Shown piece by piece: positions 35,860 through 43,906 of a stretch of 64,000 nucleotides of DNA. Position 1 is the first letter of the stretch. The number at the start of each line of letters is the position of its first letter. The stretch covers positions 43,857 through 107,856 of the forward strand of contig NZ_FOZZ01000009.1 of assembly GCF_900116225.1 (NCBI RefSeq), given 5' to 3'. The DNA is from Sphingobacterium wenxiniae (GTDB lineage Bacteria > Bacteroidota > Bacteroidia > Sphingobacteriales > Sphingobacteriaceae). Under the pieces are notes generated by a model that was given only the letters and a program-made list of their open reading frames with translations, was not told where the DNA came from and did not search any database. A program made the translations under genes and the position numbers.

Positions 35860-37018
35860 ATTAAAAACGATCGGTATTGCTTGTTGTATTGGTTTGACGG
35901 TAGGCAATGTCATGGCACAGGACTATCAGACATTCCACGATAGCATCCTTGTTGTCGACGGGCATAACGATGTGATTTATTCTTCTCTCCTTAAAGGAAA
36001 GGACATCAGTAAGCGGTTGTCTGCTGGACATACGGACTTACCGAGATTGCAAGAAGGAGGGGTGGATGTTCAGGTTTTTGCAGTATGGTCGGATGATAAG
36101 AAATTTCCGAAAGGAAAGGCTTTTAAGCATGCCAATGCACAAATCGATGCCTTGGAGAAAATGGTAAAAGCCAATGCACAAACTATTGCTATCGCAAAAA
36201 GTTCGGTAGATATAAAAAAGATTGTGGCAGAAGGAAAAATTGCTGCGGTCATCGGCATCGAAGGCGGCAATATGATTGAGAATTCTATTGCCAATCTGGA
36301 GGCTTTATATAATCGGGGAGCGCGTTATCTTACGCTGACATGGAATTACAACCTCCCTTGGGCATCGGCAGCTGCAATAGAAACAAACAAGGCATCCACC
36401 GCACGCAAGGGGTTAACAGAAGAAGGTAAAGTCATTATTCGTAGGATGAATGAATTGGGGATGATGGTCGATCTTTCGCATGGCGGCGAGCAAACATTCT
36501 ATGATGTGCTGTCGGTTACGACCAAACCTATTTTGGTGTCGCATAGCAATGCGTATGCATTAACGCCACATTACCGTAATCTGAAAGATGAACAACTTGT
36601 GGCTTTGAAGAAAAATGGCGGTGTTGTAGGCGTAAACTTCTACTCCGGTTTTTTGGATAAAGGTTTTGATGATCGGGTAAAGTCGCTATACCGTAAGCAT
36701 TTCGGTGATAAAGGCGATGAGAAGCTGTCTGGGACACGGAAATATCAGGCATTGCCCGTTCGGTTGAAAAGACAGGCCGACGCTCCACTGGAACGCTTAT
36801 TAGAGCATATCGATTATCTTGTGTCAAAAGTCGGGATAGATCATGTGGCCGTGGGGTCGGACTATGACGGGATCGAATCTGCGCCACAAGGTTTGGAAGA
36901 TGTTTCCAAATTTCCCGTGCTCACGGAAGCCTTGCTAAACAGGGGGTACAGCAGTGAGGATGTGGCAAAGATTATGGGGCTGAACTTCCTTCGAATCTTA
37001 AAAGAGAATGAAAATTAA
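35834..37018 (+). CDS. Membrane dipeptidase (peptidase M19)
   Basis: The protein (394 residues) has a signal peptide ending VMAQ and M19 dipeptidase motifs: VVDGHNDVIYSS with the first zinc ligands, VIGIEGGNM with the bridging Glu, MMVDLSHGGEQTFYD, VSHSNAYALTPHYRNL and HVAVGSDYDGIE with the late Asp. It should cleave dipeptides, possibly those with D-residues, in the periplasm. The chosen ATG has AGGA 8 bp upstream. An ATG at 35825 is also possible. It overlaps the end of the serine hydrolase gene by 26 bp, so the two are co-transcribed and may act together on peptidoglycan fragments. Confidence 0.93.
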   Translation: MKRLMKLNRLKTIGIACCIGLTVGNVMAQDYQTFHDSILVVDGHNDVIYSSLLKGKDISKRLSAGHTDLPRLQEGGVDVQVFAVWSDDKKFPKGKAFKHANAQIDALEKMVKANAQTIAIAKSSVDIKKIVAEGKIAAVIGIEGGNMIENSIANLEALYNRGARYLTLTWNYNLPWASAAAIETNKASTARKGLTEEGKVIIRRMNELGMMVDLSHGGEQTFYDVLSVTTKPILVSHSNAYALTPHYRNLKDEQLVALKKNGGVVGVNFYSGFLDKGFDDRVKSLYRKHFGDKGDEKLSGTRKYQALPVRLKRQADAPLERLLEHIDYLVSKVGIDHVAVGSDYDGIESAPQGLEDVSKFPVLTEALLNRGYSSEDVAKIMGLNFLRILKENEN

Positions 37019-37021
37019 GGT

Positions 37022-37627
37022 TTACTCTTTTATGCCATCTTCCAATTCAATTAATTCTTCATAATTCTTCTTTAGTTTCCTTAATAACCTGCCGTAAATA
37101 AGCCTGTAGAAAAAGATCAGAAGGGCAACGAACAATGCTGTGATGCACAAAAAAACAGCAATAGCAAAAGTAGGTAAAACAGGATCTCCGTCTTTATTGG
37201 CACTTTCCAGGATCCCATATATTCCCCCGCTCATAAAAGCAAGCGTGAAAATAATAATATTAAACTTAATATAACTCTGTCCGACACGTCTTGTCCTGAT
37301 AATGTTTTCCATCAACTGTTTAACACTATCATTTACCTTGATTTTCCGGTATAAGGTGAAAAATCTAGTGATAAAGTATAAGATGACAAGATAAAACATT
37401 ACCGACACGATATTAAGAACAATAGTTTCTGTTTCATTAAATGGAGCTCTCGGCATAGATAGCGAAAAGAGGGTGCCGAGTATCAACTCAATGATACTGA
37501 TAATAAATATCCATTTGACAATAGAAGAAGAGCTTTTGTGCAACATGCGCCGAATTTCTTCCTTATCTATTTTTGGGAAGTTTTGATCCTTATCCCAGTG
37601 CTGTTTTAATAAATCCAATCCGTCCAT
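37022..37627 (-). CDS. Membrane protein, probable anti-sigma partner of the ECF sigma factor
   Basis: The 201-residue protein has about 45 cytoplasmic residues (LLKQHWDKDQNFPKIDKEEI), then four hydrophobic helices (around 45-65, 75-95, 120-145 and 155-180) and a charged tail. It lacks the usual zinc anti-sigma motif. Its start codon overlaps the sigma-factor stop by one base, the arrangement of sigma/anti-sigma pairs. The anti-sigma role is inferred from this coupling and the membrane topology. Confidence 0.7.
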   Translation of the reverse strand: MDGLDLLKQHWDKDQNFPKIDKEEIRRMLHKSSSSIVKWIFIISIIELILGTLFSLSMPRAPFNETETIVLNIVSVMFYLVILYFITRFFTLYRKIKVNDSVKQLMENIIRTRRVGQSYIKFNIIIFTLAFMSGGIYGILESANKDGDPVLPTFAIAVFLCITALFVALLIFFYRLIYGRLLRKLKKNYEELIELEDGIKE

Positions 37628-38133
37628 TAAACACCTCCTTTTTCGTGTAACATGTTTCTTATTTTGGTCTTGATGCGGTTCATCTTGACACGAGCATTGC
37701 CTTCGCTGATACCCAACGTTTCAGCGATTTCAGTATAGTCCTTTTCTTCAAGGTACATGTAGACCAATGCCTTTTCAATATCATCAAGCTGTCGCACTGC
37801 GGCATAAAGCAATTTTAACTGCTCCTCCTGCTGCGGGTCGTATTCTTCGTAGCGGATATTATGCAAGGAATCTTCCCAATCCACAGTCGTAATGCTCCGC
37901 TTCTTTGTCCGGTATAGTGATATAGCCGTATTCAGGGAAACGCGATACGCCCAAGTAGAAAATTTGGAATCGCCTTTAAACTTCGGATACGAATGCCATA
38001 GCTGGATGACCATTTCCTGAAACAGATCTTTGTGCGACTCCATATCTGCCGTATACAGCTTACAGATTTTGTGGAGGATATTTTGGTTTTCCTCCAGCAG
38101 CTCGACAAATTCTATTTCCAAATGCGGGTTCAT
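37627..38133 (-). CDS. ECF-family RNA polymerase sigma factor
   Basis: The 168-residue protein has sigma region 2 (HKDLFQEMVIQLWHSYPKFKG, STWAYRVSLNTAI) and region 4 (YMYLEEKDYTEIAETLGISEGNARVKMNRIKTKI) with no region 3, as in extracytoplasmic-function sigma factors. It would direct RNA polymerase to a small regulon under control of the membrane protein encoded next. The inducing signal is unknown. It is divergent from radA with a 108-bp gap. Confidence 0.93.
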   Translation of the reverse strand: MNPHLEIEFVELLEENQNILHKICKLYTADMESHKDLFQEMVIQLWHSYPKFKGDSKFSTWAYRVSLNTAISLYRTKKRSITTVDWEDSLHNIRYEEYDPQQEEQLKLLYAAVRQLDDIEKALVYMYLEEKDYTEIAETLGISEGNARVKMNRIKTKIRNMLHEKGGV

Positions 38134-38241
38134 GTAGGATTATATGTCGAAGATAAGGACAAGATGTTACAGACAGAAGAAAAATATTTTAGGAAGCCTG
38201 TTTCTGTCCTTGGAAAGAGGAATATTTCCTACCTTCGTTTG

Positions 38242-39627
38242 ATGGCAAAAAGCAAGTCAACATATTTCTGTCAAGGCTGTGGTTATGAGTCTGCCAAATG
38301 GTTAGGGCAATGCCCTTCCTGCAAGCAATGGAACACTTTTGTAGAGGAGGTTGTGGAAAAGGGAAGCTCGAAAGTTCCAGAGTGGCGTAGCACGGCTGTG
38401 CAACAAGGGACAAAGCGAGCGAATAAAGCCGCGATTATCCATGAGATTGTCTATCAGGACGAGCAACGCTTGGCCACACCTGATAAAGAATTTAACAGAG
38501 TGTTGGGTGGGGGAATAGTGCCGGGGTCGTTGGTATTGATTGGCGGAGAGCCGGGGATCGGAAAATCTACCCTGATGCTGCAACTGGCGCTGGGTATCCC
38601 CAAAGTGAAAACACTCTATATTTCGGGCGAGGAAAGCGAGCAGCAAATCAAGATGCGTGCCGAGCGTTTGGTGCAAAGCTCCAATGCCAATTGCTATATC
38701 CTTACGGAAACCTCCACACAAAATATTTTCAAACAGATAGAAGCTATACAGCCCGATATTGTGGTTATTGATTCTATACAGACATTACATTCATCGCAGA
38801 TAGAGTCTGCGCCGGGGTCGGTTTCGCAGGTGCGCGAATGTACGGCGGAATTATTGCGCTTCGCAAAAGAAACGAGTACACCTGTTTTTATTGTTGGCCA
38901 CATCACGAAGGATGGTTCGATTGCGGGGCCTAAAGTGTTGGAACACATGGTCGATACGGTATTGCAGTTTGAAGGTGATCGCCATCATGTCTATCGGATT
39001 CTGCGGTCGGTGAAAAATCGTTTTGGCTCGTCGTCTGAGTTGGGAATTTACGAAATGCAAGGATCAGGCTTGCGTGAAGTGTCAAATCCGTCAGAGATAA
39101 TGCTTTCGCAACGGGAAGCTCCGGTAAGTGGTGTCGCCATTGCTGCTATGCTGGAAGGTGTGCGTCCGTTGATGATTGAAGTACAGGCACTGGTAGGCAA
39201 TTCTGCATTCGGCACGCCACAACGTACTTCCACCGGATTTGATACCAAGCGTTTGAGTATGCTCTTAGCCGTATTGGAAAAGCGCTTTGGTTTTAGGTTG
39301 AGTGCGCAAGATGTGTTCTTGAATATTGCAGGAGGATTGAGGGTCGAAGATCCGGCTATTGATTTGGCTGTTATTGCGGCAGTAATCTCTTCCCAACAGG
39401 ATATTCCCTTGCCAAATCAGTTTACCTTTGCGGGCGAAGTGGGCTTGTCGGGCGAAATTCGTGCGGTAAACCGTATCGAACAACGTATTGCCGAAGCAGA
39501 GAAACTGGGCTTTGAGGGGATATTTATTTCTAAATATAATACCAAAGGGTTGGATGCAAAGAAATACGATATTGCTATTCGTCCATTGGCCACTTTGGAG
39601 GATTTGTTCCGGGCACTGTTCGGGTGA
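38242..39627 (+). CDS. radA: DNA repair protein RadA
   Basis: RadA helps branch migration in recombination. The 461-residue product has the N-terminal zinc finger CQGCGYESAKWLGQCPSC, Walker A GGEPGIGKSTLML, a RecA-like core with KNRFGSSSELGIYEM (the RadA KNRFG motif), and a C-terminal Lon-like domain (VFLNIAGGLRVEDPAIDLAV). The ATG at 38242 is chosen because it opens directly into the zinc finger. The open frame to 38032 would run through the divergent sigma gene. The ATG is preceded by TACCTTCG, a possible -7 box. Confidence 0.96.
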   Translation: MAKSKSTYFCQGCGYESAKWLGQCPSCKQWNTFVEEVVEKGSSKVPEWRSTAVQQGTKRANKAAIIHEIVYQDEQRLATPDKEFNRVLGGGIVPGSLVLIGGEPGIGKSTLMLQLALGIPKVKTLYISGEESEQQIKMRAERLVQSSNANCYILTETSTQNIFKQIEAIQPDIVVIDSIQTLHSSQIESAPGSVSQVRECTAELLRFAKETSTPVFIVGHITKDGSIAGPKVLEHMVDTVLQFEGDRHHVYRILRSVKNRFGSSSELGIYEMQGSGLREVSNPSEIMLSQREAPVSGVAIAAMLEGVRPLMIEVQALVGNSAFGTPQRTSTGFDTKRLSMLLAVLEKRFGFRLSAQDVFLNIAGGLRVEDPAIDLAVIAAVISSQQDIPLPNQFTFAGEVGLSGEIRAVNRIEQRIAEAEKLGFEGIFISKYNTKGLDAKKYDIAIRPLATLEDLFRALFG

Positions 39628-39688
39628 TTTTAATGAGTTGCAAACCTTTTGACCAGCGAACTGTTCTTAGTTTAAAAGACAGTGTGTT

Positions 39689-39865
39689 ATGAAAAAGATT
39701 GTACAGATTTTCTTGTTGTCAGCCATGCTGATGTTACTCAACAGTTGTTCGGTTGTCGAAGGAATTTTCAAAGCAGGCGTTTGGTCCGGGATCTTAATTG
39801 TAGTTATTGTAATTGCATTGGTGATATGGATATTTGCCAAACTATTCGGAGGAAGAAAAGAATAA
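39689..39865 (+). CDS. Small lipoprotein with one membrane helix, 58 residues
   Basis: The short gene encodes a lipoprotein signal (MKKIVQIFLLSAMLMLL, lipobox LNSC with Cys20), the segment SVVEGIFKAGVWSG, a 19-residue hydrophobic helix (GILIVVIVIALVIWIFAKL) and a basic end GGRKE. This pattern is repeated in many Bacteroidota as a small conserved lipoprotein of unknown role. It lies 61 bp after radA, with its stop in a terminator palindrome shared with the convergent thioredoxin gene. Confidence 0.7.
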   Translation: MKKIVQIFLLSAMLMLLNSCSVVEGIFKAGVWSGILIVVIVIALVIWIFAKLFGGRKE

Positions 39866-39910
39866 ATTTAGATAGGGAGGGAGCTACGACCATCCCTATC
39901 TAAATTTATT
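39861..39910. terminator. Bidirectional terminator overlapping two stop codons
   Basis: Perfect 18-bp arms AATAAATTTAGATAGGGA (39861-39878) and complement (39893-39910) around a 14-bp loop. It overlaps the stop codons of the 58-residue lipoprotein gene and of the convergent thioredoxin gene. Confidence 0.85.
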
Positions 39911-40577
39911 TCAAAACCTCACGTAACTTCTTGTTCAACTCCTCGCCATGGAGATTGCGCGCAATGATAATACCTTCAGGATTCACTAAAATATTCTGTG
40001 GAATAGATTTGACTCCATATAATGTGCCTGCGGCATTCTGCCAATGTTGCAAATCCGAAATATGCTTCCAGGTTAAGTTATCCGTTTCTATAGCTTTTAC
40101 CCAGTTTTCCAATTTACGATCAAAGGATACACCTAATATTTCAAAATTCTTATCTTTAAATTCTGCATAAGTTTTGACTAAACTAGGATTCTCTCGACGA
40201 CAATCCGGACACCACGAAGCCCAGAACTCAATCAAAACAAATTGACCTCTAAGGTCTGATAAAGAGAAAGGCTCTCCTTCCGGTGTAAGTTGCGTAATGG
40301 CAGGAGCTTTTTTGCCAACCGAAGCCGCTTCCAAACGCTTGAGATAATAATCGAAAAGCTTTCCTTCGTTAGACTTGCGGACTGATTTATCCAGACCCTT
40401 ATAAAGTCCACGCAATTCTTTGTAGTCAGGATAGTAACCGCCGACACGTTGAATCAGTTTCAATGTTTCGATATTTTTTGGATTTGCCTTTACTTGCTCG
40501 ATAAGTTCTTCTTTGGTCTGTGCGAAGACGAAAAGCGAGGTGAAAACCAGTGCTATGGTTGCGAATAAATTTCTCAT
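39906..40577 (-). CDS. TlpA-like thioredoxin-fold protein (secreted)
   Basis: The 223-residue protein has a signal peptide (ending VFAQ), a helical segment of about 70 residues, then a TlpA/AhpC-TSA type domain with the redox motif WASWCPDCRREN (CxxC) and the cis-Pro region KSIPQNILVNPEG. It probably reduces disulfides in the periplasm, for instance in cytochrome c maturation or protein quality control. No cytochrome genes are near, and the partner cannot be named. Confidence 0.9.
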   Translation of the reverse strand: MRNLFATIALVFTSLFVFAQTKEELIEQVKANPKNIETLKLIQRVGGYYPDYKELRGLYKGLDKSVRKSNEGKLFDYYLKRLEAASVGKKAPAITQLTPEGEPFSLSDLRGQFVLIEFWASWCPDCRRENPSLVKTYAEFKDKNFEILGVSFDRKLENWVKAIETDNLTWKHISDLQHWQNAAGTLYGVKSIPQNILVNPEGIIIARNLHGEELNKKLREVLK

Positions 40578-40751
40578 GATGATAAATAAACGTCTTTAAT
40601 ACAGGCCAAATATAAAAATCTATTACTTTAGTAGTATAATGAAATCTTTAAAATGACAACTTACAGATGATAATCAACCGATTGCATTGATTCATGTGCA
40701 AATTTTTATCGTATTTGGTGTGATTTTTTCGATTTGCATGAGTTTTATTTT

Positions 40752-40759
40752 TAAATTTG
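40752..40759 (+). promoter_or_regulatory. Putative -7 box for nagB
   Basis: TAAATTTG fits TAnnTTTG and lies 35 bp upstream of the nagB ATG. Confidence 0.4.
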
Positions 40760-40794
40760 TTACTCAAGTTATAAAGAAACTTAATACCTTATAA

Positions 40795-42717
40795 ATGGCA
40801 AGATTAAATTTATTGGAGGAAACACGTTTTGAACGCGTCCCTGTAAAGGTGTACCCAAGTCAAGATGTAGCCTCTTTGGATGTTGCTAATCGTATAGCTA
40901 CAATCATTAAAGAAAAACAGGTAAAAGGTGAAACCGCAGTTTTAGGATTGGCGACAGGTGCGACACCTGTAAAAGTTTATAAAGAGTTGGTCCGCCTGCA
41001 CAAGGAAGAAGGACTGAGCTTTAAAAACGTAGTGACATTTAATCTGGATGAGTATTTTCCGATGAAGCCGGATGCAGATCAGAGCTATGTGACTTTCATG
41101 AAGAAGAACCTTTTTGACCATATCGATATTCCTAAAGAGAACATCAATATCCCAGACGGTACGTTGGCAGAAAGTGAGATTCAGGCGTTCTGCGAAGCTT
41201 ATGAGCAAAAAATATCAAGCTATGGAGGTCTGGATATTCAGATTTTGGGTATTGGCCGTACAGGACATATTGGTTTTAACGAACCGGGTTCTGCGCCGAA
41301 CTCCGGGACACGTTTGGTCATTTTGGATGATTTGACGCGCCGAGATGCTTCTCGTGATTTTGGAGGTAAAGAAAATGTGCCGACAAAAGCCATTACTATG
41401 GGGGTAGGTACAATTTTTAAGGCCAAGGAAATTATCCTGATGGCATGGAATGAGAAGAAAGCGGATATTGTTAAAAAAGCAGTTGAAGGCGAGATTTCCT
41501 CTGATATTCCGGCAACTTATCTGCAATTGTCTGACAATGTTGAGTTTGTGTTGGATCAAGATGCGGCTTCCCAATTGACACGTTTTGACCTACCTTGGTT
41601 GGCCCATGATGTGGTATGGACAGATTCTTTGACGAAAAAGGCTGTCGTTTGGTTGTCTTTGAAATTGAATAAAGCAATTTTGAAGCTTACTGATGATGAT
41701 TACAACAACAACGGTATGGCGCAGCTGGTAACTGAAAAAGGCTCGGCATATAGTATCAATATCAAAATTTTCAACGAACTGCAACGAACCATTACGGGTT
41801 GGCCGGGAGGAAAACCAGGCGTGGATGACAGCAGTCGTCCTGAACGCGCTGAGCCGGCACGCAAAAATATTATCCTTTTCTCACCACACCCGGATGATGA
41901 CGTGATTTCGATGGGTGGTACGTTTATCCGTTTGGCCGATCAAGGACACAATATACACGTAGCATACCAAACTGCGGGAAATACAGCGGTATGGGATGAT
42001 GATGTTTTGCGTTATTTGGAGTTTGTGCAAGACTTCGCTGTTGCTGTTAAAGATGATAATGGTGCTACAAGCAAGATTTATAATGAGGCGAGAGAATTTT
42101 TCAAGACAAAACAGCCAAATCAGGTTGATCCGGAAATTATCCGTATTATCAAAGCCTTGATTCGGAAAGGTGAGGCGATTGCCGGAGCACGTTTTGTTGG
42201 TTTGCCAGACGAAAATATCCACTTCCAGGATTTGCCGTTCTATGATAGAGGCAAGTTCTCGAAAGAGGTTTCTTTTGAAGACGATATTCAGCAGACTATG
42301 GAGTTGTTGCGTCAGGTAAAACCACATCAGGTTTTTGCTGCGGGTGATTTTGCTGATCCACATGGTACGCACAAAGTATGTTTTGATATTTTGTTCGAAG
42401 CACTTAAACGCCTCTCAAAAACCGATGAATGGACGAAAGATTGTTGGTTGTGGTTATATCGTGGTGCATGGCACGAATACCCGATCCACGAGATCGAAAT
42501 GGCTGTTCCGCTTTCGCCACAAGAAGTTAAACGTAAGCGCTTGGCAATCTTCAAACACCAGTCGCAGAAGGATGTGCCTGTATTCCCGGGCGATGATCCA
42601 CGTGAATTCTGGGTGCGTGCTGAAGATCGTACCAGCGAAACGGCTGAACTTTACCACCGTTTAGGTCTCGCAGACTATGAAGCGATCGAAGCTTTCGTAA
42701 GATGGAAATTTGATTAA
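40795..42717 (+). CDS. nagB: Glucosamine-6-phosphate deaminase fused to a PIG-L deacetylase-like domain
   Basis: The 640-residue protein has two parts. Residues about 15-260 are NagB (GLATGATPVKVYKEL, FNLDEYFPM, GIGRTGHIGFNEPGS with the active-site His), which converts glucosamine 6-phosphate to fructose 6-phosphate and ammonia. Residues about 370-600 form a PIG-L (LmbE) domain with the metal motif SPHPDDDVISMGG and a later HGTHKVCFD. Such fusions are common in Bacteroidota. The second domain could deacetylate N-acetylglucosamine 6-phosphate or act elsewhere. No nagA is next to it. Frames are intact over the whole fusion. Confidence 0.93.
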   Translation: MARLNLLEETRFERVPVKVYPSQDVASLDVANRIATIIKEKQVKGETAVLGLATGATPVKVYKELVRLHKEEGLSFKNVVTFNLDEYFPMKPDADQSYVTFMKKNLFDHIDIPKENINIPDGTLAESEIQAFCEAYEQKISSYGGLDIQILGIGRTGHIGFNEPGSAPNSGTRLVILDDLTRRDASRDFGGKENVPTKAITMGVGTIFKAKEIILMAWNEKKADIVKKAVEGEISSDIPATYLQLSDNVEFVLDQDAASQLTRFDLPWLAHDVVWTDSLTKKAVVWLSLKLNKAILKLTDDDYNNNGMAQLVTEKGSAYSINIKIFNELQRTITGWPGGKPGVDDSSRPERAEPARKNIILFSPHPDDDVISMGGTFIRLADQGHNIHVAYQTAGNTAVWDDDVLRYLEFVQDFAVAVKDDNGATSKIYNEAREFFKTKQPNQVDPEIIRIIKALIRKGEAIAGARFVGLPDENIHFQDLPFYDRGKFSKEVSFEDDIQQTMELLRQVKPHQVFAAGDFADPHGTHKVCFDILFEALKRLSKTDEWTKDCWLWLYRGAWHEYPIHEIEMAVPLSPQEVKRKRLAIFKHQSQKDVPVFPGDDPREFWVRAEDRTSETAELYHRLGLADYEAIEAFVRWKFD

Positions 42718-42733
42718 CGGGGAAAACCACTAT

Positions 42734-42774
42734 AGACTTCCGAAGTTTCAAAAACTTCGGAAGTCTTTTTTTTT
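42734..42774. terminator. Terminator after nagB (AGACTTCCGAAGTTT hairpin family)
   Basis: 15-bp arms AGACTTCCGAAGTTT and complement around a 3-base loop, followed by eight T. It lies between nagB and the convergent araC-family gene and nearly repeats the hairpin at 7853-7885. Confidence 0.9.
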
Positions 42775-42812
42775 GCCTCTTTATAACTTAGCAGAAAGCT
42801 AAGAAGCTACTG

Positions 42813-43703
42813 TTATAGGGGAATATTGTTGAAAATCTGTTCCAATTCGGTCAATACAGTAGCGTCTTGATACAGGAGGAAGCTGTATTTTAGAGAGTTG
42901 GGGATAAATCCAAAATGCTTTTTGAAGGCAGTGGTAAAATGTGTGGCGTGTTTGTACCCTGTTAGGCGAGCAACATCGGAAACCAAATGATCGCCGGTCA
43001 GTATCAGTTCTTTAGCATGCTCCATCTTTTTCTCCGTGATATAATTCATCACGGTCTTTCCATAATATTGCTTGAAATACTTTTTCAAGTATTGTACGTT
43101 TGTTCCCACCATTTTTGCCAACTCTGGAATGTTGTGGTTTTTAGATAGATCTTCATCAATGATCTGTTTTGCCAAGAGGATTTTTTCATAATGGCTTTTC
43201 ACGACGATAATCTCTTCCGTTTGGCTTTCTACTGCCAGTGTTTCGATCTGATGCAATAAGATCTCCAGTAAAATAAGATCTTTACGCATATCGTACAGTT
43301 TGTCTTCCTGCGAGATATGGGCTAGCTGTTCAAATAATAACCGCAATCTTGCATCGCATTTAGTCGCAAAGCCGTCCTTAAATCGTAGTAAATTCTTTTG
43401 ATATTTGGTATGGAAAAAATGAAGGCTTTCCGGAGCAACCAAAATGAGGGTTAAGCGATTGCATATATCCTCGCTGCATATCTCGACTTTTGTGCCAGCC
43501 TGAAGATAATAGATAATATTAGCGCCATTCTTTAACAGGTATGGACGCTGATCTATTGCATAAGTCACCGCTGTAGAAGCTTCACTGAGTAATATATTGA
43601 TGTAGCAATCACTTTCCGGAGTATAGGAAAATGCGGTTATTCCTTCCAAGTGCTGATGTTGGAAGGAATAGCTTGTTGGCACCAATGAGCAGTTATAATT
43701 CAT
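42813..43703 (-). CDS. AraC family transcriptional regulator
   Basis: The 296-residue protein has an N-terminal sensing part of about 170 residues with no clear match, and a C-terminal AraC double helix-turn-helix (about 190-290). The first helix pair contains NIPELAKMVGTNVQYLKKYFKQYYGKT, and the second LVSDVARLTGYKHATHFTTAFKKHFG. It resembles PchR-type activators of siderophore uptake genes. It is divergent from the siderophore-type receptor, and both that promoter and the second receptor promoter carry paired direct repeats suited to an AraC dimer. The perfect palindrome over its own transcription start suggests metal-dependent control. Confidence 0.88.
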   Translation of the reverse strand: MNYNCSLVPTSYSFQHQHLEGITAFSYTPESDCYINILLSEASTAVTYAIDQRPYLLKNGANIIYYLQAGTKVEICSEDICNRLTLILVAPESLHFFHTKYQKNLLRFKDGFATKCDARLRLLFEQLAHISQEDKLYDMRKDLILLEILLHQIETLAVESQTEEIIVVKSHYEKILLAKQIIDEDLSKNHNIPELAKMVGTNVQYLKKYFKQYYGKTVMNYITEKKMEHAKELILTGDHLVSDVARLTGYKHATHFTTAFKKHFGFIPNSLKYSFLLYQDATVLTELEQIFNNIPL

Positions 43704-43711
43704 TATTGCTA

Positions 43712-43728
43712 TTTAGATTGAATCTAAA
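43712..43728. promoter_or_regulatory. Perfect 17-bp palindrome at the araC start (putative metal-regulator operator)
   Basis: TTTAGATT-G-AATCTAAA lies between the araC -7 box and its ATG, over the expected transcription start. Degenerate versions occur at 43882-43898, 47779-47795 and 47819-47835. The shape resembles operators of DtxR/MntR- or Fur-type repressors. The identity of the regulator is not known. Confidence 0.6.
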
Positions 43729-43734
43729 GATGGG

Positions 43735-43742
43735 CAAATATA
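43735..43742 (-). promoter_or_regulatory. -7 box of the araC-family gene
   Basis: On the minus strand TATATTTG matches TAnnTTTG, 31 bp before the ATG at 43703. The operator palindrome begins directly downstream. Confidence 0.55.
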
Positions 43743-43801
43743 GCTATATTTTCACTTCTTCCAAATCCATTGGAGACATCAAGGCTTGCTCTAAAAATTT
43801 T

Positions 43802-43837
43802 TTTCCGATACTGTAGGTTTATTTCCGATTCCGTTAA
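43802..43837 (+). promoter_or_regulatory. Two direct repeats upstream of receptor 1 (putative AraC-regulator site)
   Basis: TTTCCGATACTGTAGG (43802) and TTTCCGATTCCGTTAA (43822) repeat with a 20-bp period, two helical turns. The second copy ends just ahead of the -33 position. The second copy matches 47756-47771 at 14 of 16 positions. Confidence 0.6.
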
Positions 43838-43858
43838 CAAGCTATTTAAGATAGGGTC

Positions 43859-43866
43859 TATATTTG
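43859..43866 (+). promoter_or_regulatory. -7 box of receptor 1
   Basis: TATATTTG, 37 bp downstream of the proximal direct repeat start. The same -7 sequence and nearly the same distance (36 bp) are found at the second receptor. Confidence 0.55.
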
Positions 43867-43881
43867 CCACCGCAAAATCAA

Positions 43882-43898
43882 TTTAGATTCATTTTAAA
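43882..43898. promoter_or_regulatory. Degenerate copy of the operator palindrome in the receptor 1 leader
   Basis: TTTAGATT-C-ATTTTAAA matches 14 of 16 non-central positions of the palindrome at 43712 and lies downstream of the -7 box, 8 bp before the receptor ATG. Confidence 0.4.
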
Positions 43899-43906
43899 TA
43901 AAAGAT

